A stretch of 64,000 bases of DNA from Anaeromassilibacillus sp. An250 (GCF_002159845.1 NZ_NFJK01000015.1:1-64000), one strand, 5' to 3'; numbered from the stretch's first letter, positions 42,101 to 49,687 are shown. The notes: generated from the letters alone by a model not told the origin. A program made the numbers and translations.

Positions 42101-43404
42101 TTGCCCCCGTTTGCTGTGGTATAGGTATCCAGCAGGTTTTCCCCTTTGAACATACCATATAAAGCGCCATCCAAACTGGAATCGCCTTGTGCTTCCCCGG
42201 TTCTGGAATCCACTTTTTCCAATTCAACCGTAAATTTCTTCAGAATATTGGAAAAACTCACGCTGGAAGTCTGGCCGGGATAGATGGTTACCTGCTTGGA
42301 TTCAGGCTGGACATATTTGTCCGGGGCACGTTCCGTTACGGTGTATGTTCCAGCTTGGAGATTGTCTACCCGGATGGTTCCGTCCGGTCCGGTCACCACG
42401 TCTTTTTCGATTCCATTCCCGGAAATATGAAAAGGAATACCGGAAACCTCGCCATCTTCGGAGGTTTTCACAAGCTGCAGGTTACCCGCCTTGATCTCAA
42501 GGGAGAAGTAGCACTTTACGGGTTCAGCGGAGCCTTTGACGTCAAAAGTGACTACATTCTGGTATTCATCACGCAGCCAGTATTTGGTGCCGCCTGTTAC
42601 AACACCGGGGATAGAGGAAGGCAGTTCCTTTTCTGCGGTGATTGTACCGAATTCCTTTTTATCCGTAGAAACATGAAGTTTGTTCCCACTGATGGAAAAA
42701 TCCACTCCCGGATAACTGACGGAGAAATCTTTGAGAACATTGTTTTCATCCACCAGTGTGGTTTCATTTTTTCCAGTGTCCTCATTGTATTTGAGGTCAT
42801 GGGTATATGCGCCGACCGCACTGGGATTGTCGGTGGCAAAGGATGGAATGGTGTGATAAGTTACCACGTTTTCCCTCAGCTTCTGAAAGATCGTCTTTGC
42901 CGCAGGGCTGTTGGCAGTAATTTCATTCACGATCTGGTTTTCATATCCGGTGCCAAGCTGCCCGTGGGCAATCAGCCAAATGAGGATTTGGGTGGCAATG
43001 TATTCATCCATGGCGCTCCCGCCGTACTTAGTGCCGGTTTCCACGTTATATCCCAAGGTCAGAGCAGTGTTGATCATTGCTTTCTGTTCCGTGGTAAGGG
43101 CGGCATAATCATCCGACTGGTCATAGCCAATCCCGGTATGGGTTGCCACGCCAAGCTGGATACAATAGGCAGTGCGGAAAGCTGTTAAATCGTTAATTCG
43201 CAGTTCAGTAAATTTATCTGTGCTGTATCCACCAAATGGCGCCGGAAGGCTGGAGCTAAGAGAATATCCTCTGCCGTTATAGTCGATCATGGAGATATAT
43301 CCATCATAGTCGTATTCAGCGGCAAAAGCGTTGCTTGGTACAATACCAAAGCAAAGAAGCACCGCCATCATCATGGACAGAAATCTTTTTAGATGTTTTT
43401 TCAT
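39187..43404 (-). CDS. large sortase-anchored surface adhesin with thioester and CnaB domains
   Basis: A 1405-residue surface protein. A signal peptide (about 1-28) is followed by a thioester-type adhesin domain with AYCIQLGV and IATQILIWLI, which would supply the Cys and Gln of the bond. Next are many CnaB/SpaA-like repeats, a Pro/Ser/Glu-rich spacer (about 500-590) and a C-terminal VPQTG sorting signal, membrane helix and charged tail. ICEs carry such proteins for contact with host or partner cells. GAAAGGAG lies before the ATG. Preceded by a terminator-like hairpin and followed by its sortase. Confidence 0.9.
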   Translation of the reverse strand: MKKHLKRFLSMMMAVLLCFGIVPSNAFAAEYDYDGYISMIDYNGRGYSLSSSLPAPFGGYSTDKFTELRINDLTAFRTAYCIQLGVATHTGIGYDQSDDYAALTTEQKAMINTALTLGYNVETGTKYGGSAMDEYIATQILIWLIAHGQLGTGYENQIVNEITANSPAAKTIFQKLRENVVTYHTIPSFATDNPSAVGAYTHDLKYNEDTGKNETTLVDENNVLKDFSVSYPGVDFSISGNKLHVSTDKKEFGTITAEKELPSSIPGVVTGGTKYWLRDEYQNVVTFDVKGSAEPVKCYFSLEIKAGNLQLVKTSEDGEVSGIPFHISGNGIEKDVVTGPDGTIRVDNLQAGTYTVTERAPDKYVQPESKQVTIYPGQTSSVSFSNILKKFTVELEKVDSRTGEAQGDSSLDGALYGMFKGENLLDTYTTANGGKFTTKEYPCGLDYTIREITPSEGYLLDETIYPVGAEPGNFTLENNSIPMTATEDVILGSIAITKHTDKPANPDQEEAVPQVETPNEESNAAENTPVPETPDTELTENSSMEETMDSSSTPESEESTAPSEEQPAESSSVPESQSEPVENVDSTPEVIPLAAGLKADPSASLLKTVSNNEVQIEQPEEGAQFQIYLASAGSYENAKETERDLLTTDSYGFARSKDLPYGLYVVHQTKGAEGQKFVPDFSVFISEHGKTYYFILNNPTFTSLIRFEKKDAESGKIIPLAGTAVKIRNTDTGEWVVQHINYPSPIDIDTFVTDATGTLMLPEPLPFGNYELYEQQSPWGYVLDKEPVPFVVDGSQDVVTVEKYNIPQKGTITVSKEGEVFSHVVESGGMYQPQYEVQGQPGAVYEITALEDVITPDGTVHLKAGELAATLTTGSDGTATSEPLYLSRYQVKEITAPDGMVIDPEPKEVVLSYAGQEVEITSASIGFVNERQKVEISLKKLLEQDETFSLGMNEEWKNITFGLFAAEQLTASDGTSIPADGLMETVGIDENGNAVFTTDIPCGASLYVQEIGTDDHYILSDKKYPVVFEYAGQDVAKVEIEANDGEAIENTLKRGKVSGWKVDQDGFELGGAVIGLFRFDETEFTEETALMVTESNEIGYFEFDKVPAGNFLVREIAAPKAFVLTEEIFPVEITEDGQTIEITIENQIIKGTAETIKVDADYPDHKLSGAVFEVYADVDNNGEFNADIDKLAGEMTETEPGLYQMKDLVYGNYFLHEKEAPEFFEKDDGYYPFSITENEAIVRIETEAGVGFLNKAQTGSLKVVKTADDNKIEGRTFKISGTDFMGNDYEQEFKTDENGEIHVTLRVGEYTVSEVAGEDSDKYILPDDQTVEIKAGETTTVKMHNKLVPEVPSVPQTGDNPWMPAILGTLAGLAVLSGGALLFLRYTGKKRKSADQADEDQGTEE

Positions 43405-43423
43405 GAAGTTCTCCTTTCGGATA

Positions 43424-43474
43424 AAATAAAAAATGCCCCCGCAGGCTGAAAGAAACTCTCAACCTACGGGGGCA
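43424..43474 (-). terminator. terminator or attenuator before the surface-protein gene
   Basis: TGCCCCCG and CGGGGGCA pair, extended by a bulged AGGTTGA/TCAGCCT stem, followed on the minus strand by TTTTTTATTTTAT. It lies between the gamma-glutamylcyclotransferase stop and the surface-protein ribosome binding site, with no room for a separate promoter after it, so the surface gene is reached only by read-through. Confidence 0.8.
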
Positions 43475-43481
43475 AGTCAAT

Positions 43482-44003
43482 TTATCGTTCTTCTTTGTGT
43501 TTGGGATGGCGCTGTTTTTTGTGAGGGACTACCTTCTGAGGCAGTTCCTGCTGTGTACAGCGAACCGCTTCGATCACAGTTTGGGTATCGATCCCATTTT
43601 GTCTGCACCCATTCAGAATACCTTCCAAATAGGAAACAGAGGGCATGGCGGGTTTGTCTTTATACGGGCTGTTCATGGTATAGGCCATGATTTCCCGTCT
43701 GACTCCGTCCTGATTTGTCACTGTAACAGGCTCTTTCCCATATAAAAAGGGAAATCCTTCGTAATGATCCAGATGCTGTTCGTCCCGTTCGGAAATACGC
43801 CAGAGGACGCCGTCCACATAGCTTCCTTCTTCCGGCAGAATGGTGGCAACGCCATTCCCGCCGCCATTGGTGCGGAACGCAAGGCGGTATCCCTCTAACC
43901 GGACGGATTCCACAACTTCTGCATCCGGACAGCGAAACGCCATCTGATTCAGGTTCATATTAGAACCATACGCAAAATAAAGTTTTTCTTTGGTTTTGAT
44001 CAT
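43482..44003 (-). CDS. gamma-glutamylcyclotransferase (AIG2-like)
   Basis: A 173-residue protein of the gamma-glutamylcyclotransferase fold. Key features are the YFAYGSNMNLNQM substrate loop (residues 9-21), RLAFRTNGGGNGVATILPEE and the catalytic-type glutamate region LDHYEGFPFLY. Such enzymes release 5-oxoproline from gamma-glutamyl compounds. Its start codon is two bases after the amidoligase stop, with AGGAG directly before it, indicating translational coupling. The pairing suggests it reverses or trims the amidoligase product. Confidence 0.85.
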   Translation of the reverse strand: MIKTKEKLYFAYGSNMNLNQMAFRCPDAEVVESVRLEGYRLAFRTNGGGNGVATILPEEGSYVDGVLWRISERDEQHLDHYEGFPFLYGKEPVTVTNQDGVRREIMAYTMNSPYKDKPAMPSVSYLEGILNGCRQNGIDTQTVIEAVRCTQQELPQKVVPHKKQRHPKHKEER

Positions 44004-44006
44004 CTC

Positions 44007-44969
44007 CTATCGTTCATGGTTTTGGCGGTTCTGCAGGCTGGGGTATTGAGCTTTATCGTAGCGCCATGCCCTGTCGCCGGGAAGGTTTGAAAGCAGATGT
44101 TCCCGCACATTTTTGTATTCCGGTCCAATAAGACCAAGGCGCAGCAGAAAGGTGCGGAAGGTAAAGGCAGGGTTTTCGCTGATCTCGGTTTTCCGCATGA
44201 CTGTCCGGCTCTGGTTAATAGCCTGTGCGGAGATTGCCAGTGCCAATGTAATATTTGCCCTGACTTTGCCTGCATGGAGAGTGCTTTCAAAACAGCGCCA
44301 TTCCAAGGTTCCACGGTAAAACACAGAATGAAGGTTTAAGGCATAGTATCTTGTCCAGTTGTAATGCTCGTAGCTTCCGTCAGAGCCTTCATACCATTCC
44401 CGCCTTAACCGATCCATGGTAGTATTGCTTGGAAGTTTGCGGATTTTCTCCAGCATGGGTTCCCGCACCTTCTGGCACCAGCGTTCCACCCGGCTCTCAT
44501 TCACATTTAAGGCTTTGAATAGGATATCCTCTTTGGAATACATAATGGAAAGGGCATTTTTCAGGCTCTGCGGTGTATGCTTGGAAGCGTCCACATGGAC
44601 GTGCATACCGCAGCTTCCATTGACAACAGCCCCCGCATGACGCAGGGTACGAACAACTTCCTGCAGTTTTCCCATTTCGCTGTACTCCAGTTTTGGGGAA
44701 TTCATCTCCACCTTGTAGTCACCATCACCGATTGGAACCTGCTGTCGCCCGGTTCGATGAGAACCATGGATACTGGAGTCGTAAACAAACCGCCATGTTT
44801 TTCCCTCGTTATCGGTCACTTCCCACGGATCGTAGGTGCGGGAAGAACGGGAATGGACAGCGTTGGTTCCAAACAGGGAAGCCACAGCTTCTGCTGCCTG
44901 CTGGCGGGTGAGTCCCGTCATCTCAATTTCACAGCCGAAGTATTGGTCTTTCAGATCAATCGATGGCAT
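44007..44969 (-). CDS. amidoligase-family enzyme
   Basis: A 320-residue protein of the amidoligase family (glutamine-synthetase-like fold, PF12224-type). Supporting motifs are YFGCEIEMTGLTRQQA, GDYKVEMNSPKLEYSEMGKL, NGSCGMHVHVDASKHT and YALNLHSVFYRGTLEWRCFE, which hold the metal-binding Glu and His residues. Family members are predicted to form amide or peptide bonds using ATP. The ATG overlaps the methyltransferase gene by 14 bases, and a gamma-glutamylcyclotransferase gene follows. The substrate is unknown. Confidence 0.87.
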   Translation of the reverse strand: MPSIDLKDQYFGCEIEMTGLTRQQAAEAVASLFGTNAVHSRSSRTYDPWEVTDNEGKTWRFVYDSSIHGSHRTGRQQVPIGDGDYKVEMNSPKLEYSEMGKLQEVVRTLRHAGAVVNGSCGMHVHVDASKHTPQSLKNALSIMYSKEDILFKALNVNESRVERWCQKVREPMLEKIRKLPSNTTMDRLRREWYEGSDGSYEHYNWTRYYALNLHSVFYRGTLEWRCFESTLHAGKVRANITLALAISAQAINQSRTVMRKTEISENPAFTFRTFLLRLGLIGPEYKNVREHLLSNLPGDRAWRYDKAQYPSLQNRQNHER

Positions 44970-46104
44970 TCACCTCCCGATGGGCGAGAGCCAACCGTTT
45001 GCCGATGGCTTCCACCACTGTAACGGTAACGCCGTTTCCGGCCTGTTTGTAGAGCTGTGCGTCCGATTGAAGAGGAAGCACTCTGTCGATCTGCTCGTCC
45101 CGCCAGCCTTGCAGCCGCAGGCATTCTTTTGGAGTCAGCCTGCGGATTCGACCGCCGAAAAAAACACCGTGGCGGTCTTGGGCGGTGAGAGTAAACATGG
45201 GTTCTTCTGCAGATTTGATTCGCCGCCCGTTCTGACGGACAGTTTTCCTTTCCGGGGTAAGGACCGCACGGGCTTCCAAGGTTCCTTGGTCGCTGTTAGT
45301 AGTGAGGGTATGGGCGATTTTTCTGCCAACTCTGCCGCGGCGGGTATTCAGTCCTGCAAACGCCAAACTGATGCTGTCGCCGGGATACGCCATTTTATAG
45401 CCTTTTTTCGTGTTTTCCTTAATCGGAAGCCCAACTTCATACAGTCCGGTTTTCCCGCCCATTCCTCCGGCTTGGGATGTCAGGGTGCAGCTTACACCGT
45501 TTGGTGAGTAGATTCTGCTTCCCTGAGCTCCGGGCAGGATTTGTAAAAGAGACGTTCCTGCTGTTTCGGTGAAAGGAAATACTTTTCCTCTGCATCGCTC
45601 ATCAAGATATCCGATAAGATACACCCTTTTTCTGGATTGGGGGACTCCAAAATCTTTGCTGTTGAGCACCTGCCATTCCAAACCATACCCCAGTCTGTCC
45701 AGCGTATGGAGGATGGCCGCAAACGTCCTGCCCCCGTCATGATTAAGCAGTCCGGGAACATTTTCAAGCAGCAGATACGCAGGTCTTTTTGCCGCAGTCA
45801 GCCGGGCAATTTCAAAGAACAAGGTACCTCTTGGATCGGAAAATCCCCCACGGTTTCCAGCAATCGAAAAAGACTGACAGGGAAAACCTCCGCACAGGAG
45901 TTCAAAGTCGGGGATGTCGCTTGGATCGGCTTTTCGGATATCTTCACAGAACCACTCTCCTTTGGTATCGAACAAGGCTTCATAGCTTTGATTGGCTTTT
46001 TTGTCAATTTCGCAGTGTCCTACACAGGTAAATCCTCCGGCACGGGTGAGCCCTTCCCGGAACCCGCCAATACCGGAGAACAGGTCAATATATCGTATGG
46101 TTTT
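44956..46104 (-). CDS. C5-cytosine DNA methyltransferase with damaged start codon
   Basis: About 382 codons. Motif I is DLFSGIGGFREGL, motif IV GGFPCQSFSIAGNRGGF with the catalytic Cys, motif VI LENVPGLL, and late motifs KECLRLQGW and QAGNGVTV. The frame is open from an AAA at 46104, but the codon before it is TAG (46105-46107). AAGGGG lies seven bases before that TAG, just where an ATG should be. Removing one base from GATATAG gives GATATG, restoring ATG AAA ACC. A downstream TTG at 45975 would lose motif I. Function is doubtful unless the indel is a sequence error. Confidence 0.82.
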   Translation of the reverse strand, partial: KTIRYIDLFSGIGGFREGLTRAGGFTCVGHCEIDKKANQSYEALFDTKGEWFCEDIRKADPSDIPDFELLCGGFPCQSFSIAGNRGGFSDPRGTLFFEIARLTAAKRPAYLLLENVPGLLNHDGGRTFAAILHTLDRLGYGLEWQVLNSKDFGVPQSRKRVYLIGYLDERCRGKVFPFTETAGTSLLQILPGAQGSRIYSPNGVSCTLTSQAGGMGGKTGLYEVGLPIKENTKKGYKMAYPGDSISLAFAGLNTRRGRVGRKIAHTLTTNSDQGTLEARAVLTPERKTVRQNGRRIKSAEEPMFTLTAQDRHGVFFGGRIRRLTPKECLRLQGWRDEQIDRVLPLQSDAQLYKQAGNGVTVTVVEAIGKRLALAHREVNAID

Positions 46105-46194
46105 CTATATCACGCCCCTTATCTTGTATGATACTAAAAGCTAACACACAATCAACGGACATCACCCCTTTCCCATGGTGAAATGAAATATATA

Positions 46195-46224
46195 TGAAAA
46201 CAGCCCGCAGGAAACTGCGGGCTG
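46195..46224 (-). terminator. terminator after the RHH-protein gene
   Basis: CAGCCCGCAG and CTGCGGGCTG form a 10-bp stem with a four-base loop, followed on the minus strand by TTTTC and an AT-rich stretch. Confidence 0.75.
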
Positions 46225-46236
46225 CTGCTGGCTGTG

Positions 46237-46848
46237 TTATGCGTAGGTTTCATCTTCATTTTCATTGGTTTCGCCGGATTCTATGGTATCGTCATCCAGC
46301 TCGGTTTCTTCTTCCTCATCCCGATTCCAGCTTTCCGGTGTAGTATCCTCATCATCCTCGCTGGGTCCTTCCTCACCCTCATCGGTTTCGGTGTTTTCTG
46401 CAGGTTCCCAGCTGCTTCCGGCTGTTTCTTCATCAGCACTGAGTCCCTCGGTTTCGCCATTTTCTTCGTCCCAGTCCTCTGCTTCCTCGTCATCGGATAC
46501 TTCCTCGTCCTCATCGCTTTCAGCGGTTTCTGCGGCTTCGAATTCTTCTTCCGCTTCTTCCAGCGCCTGTTCGATCAGCCCAATCACGAATTCTTTTTGG
46601 GTGAGGCGGCGATGATAGGCTTTCTCGTAGTTTTCAAGGTATTCCTTTACCCTCTGGAACAATTCCTCGCTTACCTGAAACGCTAATGTTCTTCCTTTTT
46701 CCATAATTCTGTTAGCCCCTTTCTCATAATGTTCCCGGATGATCATTTCGATGAATTTGCTCATCGTGCTTTCTGTTTCCCTGATTTCCTCGCTGATTTG
46801 GTTATGCAGATCCAGCGGGATTTTGCAGGTTACGCCCTTTGTTTCCAC
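46237..46848 (-). CDS. ribbon-helix-helix-like protein with acidic tail
   Basis: A 203-residue protein. The first ~45 residues (VTCKIPLDLHNQISEEIRET, then ESTMSKFIEMIIREHYEKG) look like a ribbon-helix-helix DNA-binding unit. The end (about 115-200) is almost all Glu, Asp, Thr and Ser. Start set at the GTG at 46848, eight bases after GGAG. It follows the ParM-like and small genes, so it may be part of segregation or regulation of the element. Confidence 0.65.
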   Translation of the reverse strand: METKGVTCKIPLDLHNQISEEIRETESTMSKFIEMIIREHYEKGANRIMEKGRTLAFQVSEELFQRVKEYLENYEKAYHRRLTQKEFVIGLIEQALEEAEEEFEAAETAESDEDEEVSDDEEAEDWDEENGETEGLSADEETAGSSWEPAENTETDEGEEGPSEDDEDTTPESWNRDEEEETELDDDTIESGETNENEDETYA

Positions 46849-46992
46849 GCCTATCGCTCCTTTTTTCGTTCTTTCCCTTTCGGGCAACACAAGCATACTG
46901 CAACCTACCGGATAAAGCTATTACCAAGGCCAACAACCTTTCAGTCAAAGCAGGCTCGACAAACGTCACAACCAATAAAGGCTATGTGGGGG

Positions 46993-47268
46993 TTATTCTT
47001 CTTCCAGCAGGGAACCAAGGAAGCCCATCATCTCCTGCGGAATGGCTTCTTCCTGCTGCGGTATGGGCTGGGAAGGCACAGCTTTGAGTTCTTCCTGCAG
47101 CACCCGGCGCAGAATTGTTTCCAGTTCTTCTCGCTGGGCATTTTCCAGAATCACCTGTACCAGAAAGGCGTTTTTTTGGCCTTCCGGCACAGCCTGCAGG
47201 ATTTCCCATGCTCTGCGATGTTCTTCATTCTGGAGGTTGGGGCGGAACATAAATAGGGGTCTGCTCAT
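46993..47268 (-). CDS. small partner of the ParM-like protein
   Basis: A 91-residue protein, MSRPLFMFRPNLQNEEHRRA at the start, helical and glutamate-rich, with no known domain. Its ATG overlaps the parM-like stop (ATGA), so the two are translated together. By analogy with plasmid ParMR-like pairs it may be an adaptor between filament and DNA, but it does not look like a standard ParR. Confidence 0.6.
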   Translation of the reverse strand: MSRPLFMFRPNLQNEEHRRAWEILQAVPEGQKNAFLVQVILENAQREELETILRRVLQEELKAVPSQPIPQQEEAIPQEMMGFLGSLLEEE

Positions 47269-48197
47269 GCCTTGCCCACACCGCCCGAAAACTGCCCCAA
47301 AATGCGTTCAAAACCTTCAGCGTTTACCTTGTCGTCTATCAGGGCAAAAACCCGACACAGGCTGTCCTGTTCGCTCACGTTGCCCTTGACTACCGATGCG
47401 CCGCCGCCCAGCATCACCACCGGGATGGCTTTCAGATCAAACCCCGATTCCATGGCTGCTGAAAGAAGGCGCTCTGTGTAAAGCCGCCCTTGTTTCTGGA
47501 TAATGTTTCGGGCATCCTCATCCATACTGCAGGACTTTCCTGCCAGAACACGTTCCACTTGAGCGTCGGTCACAGACAGTCCGGTATCCCGGCGGACCTG
47601 TTCTTTTGTTTCATTAATGCAGCGGATCATACCGAGTTCCAGACTTCGGCAGGTAGCCGCATTGGGAACACCATTATCCAGCCGCATCAGATCAACGGTC
47701 CATCCACCAATGTCCATGAGAAGAACAGAAGGCTCATTCTGGACGAGTTCCGGATGCAGAGCAATGGCGGAGTAGCCTTGTGGGAACAGTTTCACATCCT
47801 CGATGGTGATTTTGTAGGAGATTCCTTCAAACTTGAAGCACACCGGCTGGGAAGAACGCAGAAGGTATTCCCGGAAAGGCTTTTTCTCACGGCCAAATCC
47901 AGCCAGAGGCAGCCCGGCGGCAATGCGCACCGAACACTCTGTTTTTCCACCTCGCTGTTTGATTTCCTTGGCGATGGCCGCAAGGGTAAGCAGGTAGTAA
48001 TTGTCGTTTTCCATTTTGTTGCGCAGAATCGGCTGTCTGCCGGTTCCGCAGACATAAAACTTCCCGCCGAATTCCAGTGTGTTTTGCAAGGTGTAGGGTT
48101 CATGGGAATACTCTGCAATACCGGCTGGGAAAGAAAAATGCCGGGTTTTGATTGCGTAATAGCCATGGTCGATGCCAATGTTCATAGTTTTACTCAT
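47265..48197 (-). CDS. parM: ParM/actin-like ATPase
   Basis: A 310-residue actin-fold ATPase. The phosphate 1 loop reads MNIGIDHGYYAIKTRHFSFP (residues 5-24), the second phosphate loop SVLLMDIGGWTVDLMRL (about 152-168), and the adenosine motif VVMLGGGASVVKG (about 258-270). ParM-type proteins form filaments that push plasmid copies apart. ICEs carry them for stability of the excised circle. It is the first gene of the minus-strand module, and AAGGATGAG precedes the ATG. Confidence 0.85.
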   Translation of the reverse strand: MSKTMNIGIDHGYYAIKTRHFSFPAGIAEYSHEPYTLQNTLEFGGKFYVCGTGRQPILRNKMENDNYYLLTLAAIAKEIKQRGGKTECSVRIAAGLPLAGFGREKKPFREYLLRSSQPVCFKFEGISYKITIEDVKLFPQGYSAIALHPELVQNEPSVLLMDIGGWTVDLMRLDNGVPNAATCRSLELGMIRCINETKEQVRRDTGLSVTDAQVERVLAGKSCSMDEDARNIIQKQGRLYTERLLSAAMESGFDLKAIPVVMLGGGASVVKGNVSEQDSLCRVFALIDDKVNAEGFERILGQFSGGVGKA

Positions 48198-48632
48198 CCT
48201 TTCTTGTTGGTTGTTGAAAACTTGAGATCTTTGCTGAGTTAGAGCTTAGAGTTATCTTGTTCTTTCCCAGCTGGTAAAGTATTAGGGGGGAGAGTGTGAG
48301 AGGGGGGAAAGCGGAAAACCGCCCCGGCCATTCAGCCGGAGCGGTTCTAAAAAAGGGCGCACTACCCCCTTGTATTTTGAGGGCTTGAAATTGACCCATT
48401 TGGGGCTTCCGTCAATCTATCTATATATCTGCCGAAAACTTTTACAGTTCCGACAACGGGAAAAAAGAGTGGTAAACGCAAAAAAGCGGAGTTCCCAGCC
48501 TGAAAAATCAGGTGAAAACTCCGCTTATGCTCATAAAAAGTCTTTGTTTTGCTATTTTTTGGAAAAGGCATCTATGGAAAATCACTTTGGATTTTGCGCT
48601 CTAAAAAGCCCGCAAACCCGCATGAATACTGA
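48198..48632. other. right end of the element, no gene
   Basis: About 435 bases without a credible gene. Two hairpins: an imperfect GAACCGCTCCGGCTG/CAGCCGGAGCGGTT type stem at 48317-48347, and GCGGAGTT...AACTCCGC at 48486-48524. The parM promoter should lie here, possibly with its centromere site or the transfer origin. Neither was recognised. Confidence 0.4.
48479..48524 (-). terminator. hairpin with T-run near the element's right end
   Basis: GCGGAGTT and AACTCCGC enclose an inner CCTGA/TCAGG stem. On the minus strand a TTTTTTG run follows. Confidence 0.55.
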
Positions 48633-48667
48633 CAAAAATGGGGTAGACATCTAAAGTGTCTACCCCA
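48633..48667 (-). terminator. terminator of the tRNA-Thr/tRNA-Tyr operon
   Basis: TGGGGTAGACA (48639-48649) and TGTCTACCCCA (48657-48667) form a perfect 11-bp stem around a seven-base loop, followed on the minus strand by TTTTT. It lies three bases after the CCA end of tRNA-Tyr. Part of it (48648-48666) is the inverted partner of the left boundary motif. Confidence 0.9.
48648..48666 (-). repeat. right boundary motif (inverted copy at 7047-7065)
   Basis: GGGGTAGACACTTTAGATG on the minus strand, matching 7047-7065 at 17 of 19 bases. See the left copy for interpretation and doubt. Confidence 0.4.
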
Positions 48668-48669
48668 GA

Positions 48670-48755
48670 TGGTGGAGGAGGATGGATTCGGACCATCGAA
48701 GCTGAAAAGCAACAGATTTACAGTCTGCCCCCTTTGGCCACTCGGGAACTCCTCC
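48670..48755 (-). tRNA. tRNA-Tyr (GTA)
   Basis: An 86-nt cloverleaf with encoded CCA. The acceptor GGAGGAG pairs with CTCCTCC. The anticodon loop is CTGTAAA with anticodon GTA. A long variable arm, as in bacterial tRNA-Tyr, and a GGTCCGAATCC T-arm are present. It follows tRNA-Thr in one transcript and marks the edge of the integrated element. Confidence 0.95.
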
Positions 48756-48855
48756 ATATGTGCCGCCCCTTTTCAGAAGCAAGCTTGTCTCTGGCGCTGA
48801 CAGGGAACCTTTCCCAAACACCAAGCTCCGTGTCCGCCAAAAGCAGATAACCTGC

Positions 48856-48931
48856 TGGAGCTGGTGAACGGACTTGAACCCCTGACCTGCTGATTACAAA
48901 TCAGCTGCTCTACCAACTGAGCTACACCAGC
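48856..48931 (-). tRNA. tRNA-Thr (TGT)
   Basis: A 76-nt cloverleaf with encoded CCA. The acceptor GCTGGTG pairs with CACCAGC. The anticodon stem CTGAT/ATCAG encloses TTGTA with anticodon TGT. The T-loop GGTTCAAGTCC is standard. First of the two tRNA genes. Confidence 0.95.
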
Positions 48932-48958
48932 ATTTGCATCACTCAAGAGTGCTTGACT

Positions 48959-48988
48959 AATATACCATACTTTTTATCCATTTGTCAA
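48959..48988 (-). promoter_or_regulatory. tRNA operon promoter
   Basis: On the minus strand TTGACA (48983-48988) and TATATT (48959-48964) with an 18-base spacer, 28 bases before tRNA-Thr. Confidence 0.8.
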
Positions 48989-49021
48989 GCCCGAAATGCA
49001 AAGATTTTTGAAAAATTTGGT

Positions 49022-49687
49022 TTAATCTTCGCTGGCAAAGAGATAAGGGCGCAGAGCATCCACCGAATCCGCAAAATGAACCGCTCCTGCCTCTGCGAGT
49101 TCCTCCTTGGTTCCATAGCCATAGGACGCCGCCAGAAAGTCCACCCCTGCCTCGGCCGCGCCGTCTGCGTCAAAATGGGTATCCCCGATCATGACAACCT
49201 CGCGCTTTTCTGCGCCGCCGCACTCCCGGATCGCCTGCGCAATCATCTCCGGCTTGCTGGAATGGAATCCGTCGGGCCCGGCTGCCACCAGCGCGTCAAA
49301 ATATGTTCGGATGTCATACGCTTGGACGATGTGTTCCAAGATCGGCTTTGGCTTCGAGGAGGCCGTCGACAGCTTTGCGCCGGAAGCTTTCAAATCCTTT
49401 AATAGCGCCTCGATTCCCGGATACAGGCGGTTTTCTCTCCAACCGATCCGGTTATACCGCTGGCGATACAGCGCAACGGCCTTTTCCGCCTGCTCCTGGC
49501 TCATCCCGCAAAAATTGCGCATGCTCTGTCCCATGGGCGGCCCGATAAATTTGCGCATGACCTCCGGCGGAGGGACGGGAAATCCCATCTCACGGATTGC
49601 ATACTTGGCGCTGTTTAAAATTCCCTCGCCCGATTCGCAGAGGGTTCCGTCCAAGTCAAACAGAACAATCTTATAATTACATTTCAT
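49022..49687 (-). CDS. HAD hydrolase, phosphoglycolate phosphatase-like
   Basis: A 221-residue haloacid-dehalogenase phosphatase. Motif I is VLFDLDGTLCESGEG with the nucleophile Asp (about residue 10), motif II STASSKP, motif III lysine at SSKPEMI and motif IV VVMIGDTHFDADGA. A helical cap lies between motifs I and II, as in Gph/PpaX. The start at 49687 has GGAGG eight bases upstream. The longer frame to 49783 has none. The exact substrate is not defined by sequence. Confidence 0.87.
   Translation of the reverse strand: MKCNYKIVLFDLDGTLCESGEGILNSAKYAIREMGFPVPPPEVMRKFIGPPMGQSMRNFCGMSQEQAEKAVALYRQRYNRIGWRENRLYPGIEALLKDLKASGAKLSTASSKPKPILEHIVQAYDIRTYFDALVAAGPDGFHSSKPEMIAQAIRECGGAEKREVVMIGDTHFDADGAAEAGVDFLAASYGYGTKEELAEAGAVHFADSVDALRPYLFASED

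Larger units (their letters stand above)
7066..48647. mobile_element. composite integrated element (ICE-derived genomic island)
   Basis: About 41.6 kb carrying serine recombinases, DinG helicase, ICE-type accessory genes, VirB4 remnant, sortase/surface protein, MetK, methyltransferases, ParM-like protein, an ABC-3C-like defence operon and an ECF/ABC cargo operon, bordered on the right by a tRNA operon. Base composition is patchy: 7.1-10.8 kb and 19.8-28 kb are clearly AT-richer than the rest, which implies assembly from several sources. Exact att sites were not found. The ends given are the inner edges of the shared boundary motif and are approximate. Confidence 0.7.
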
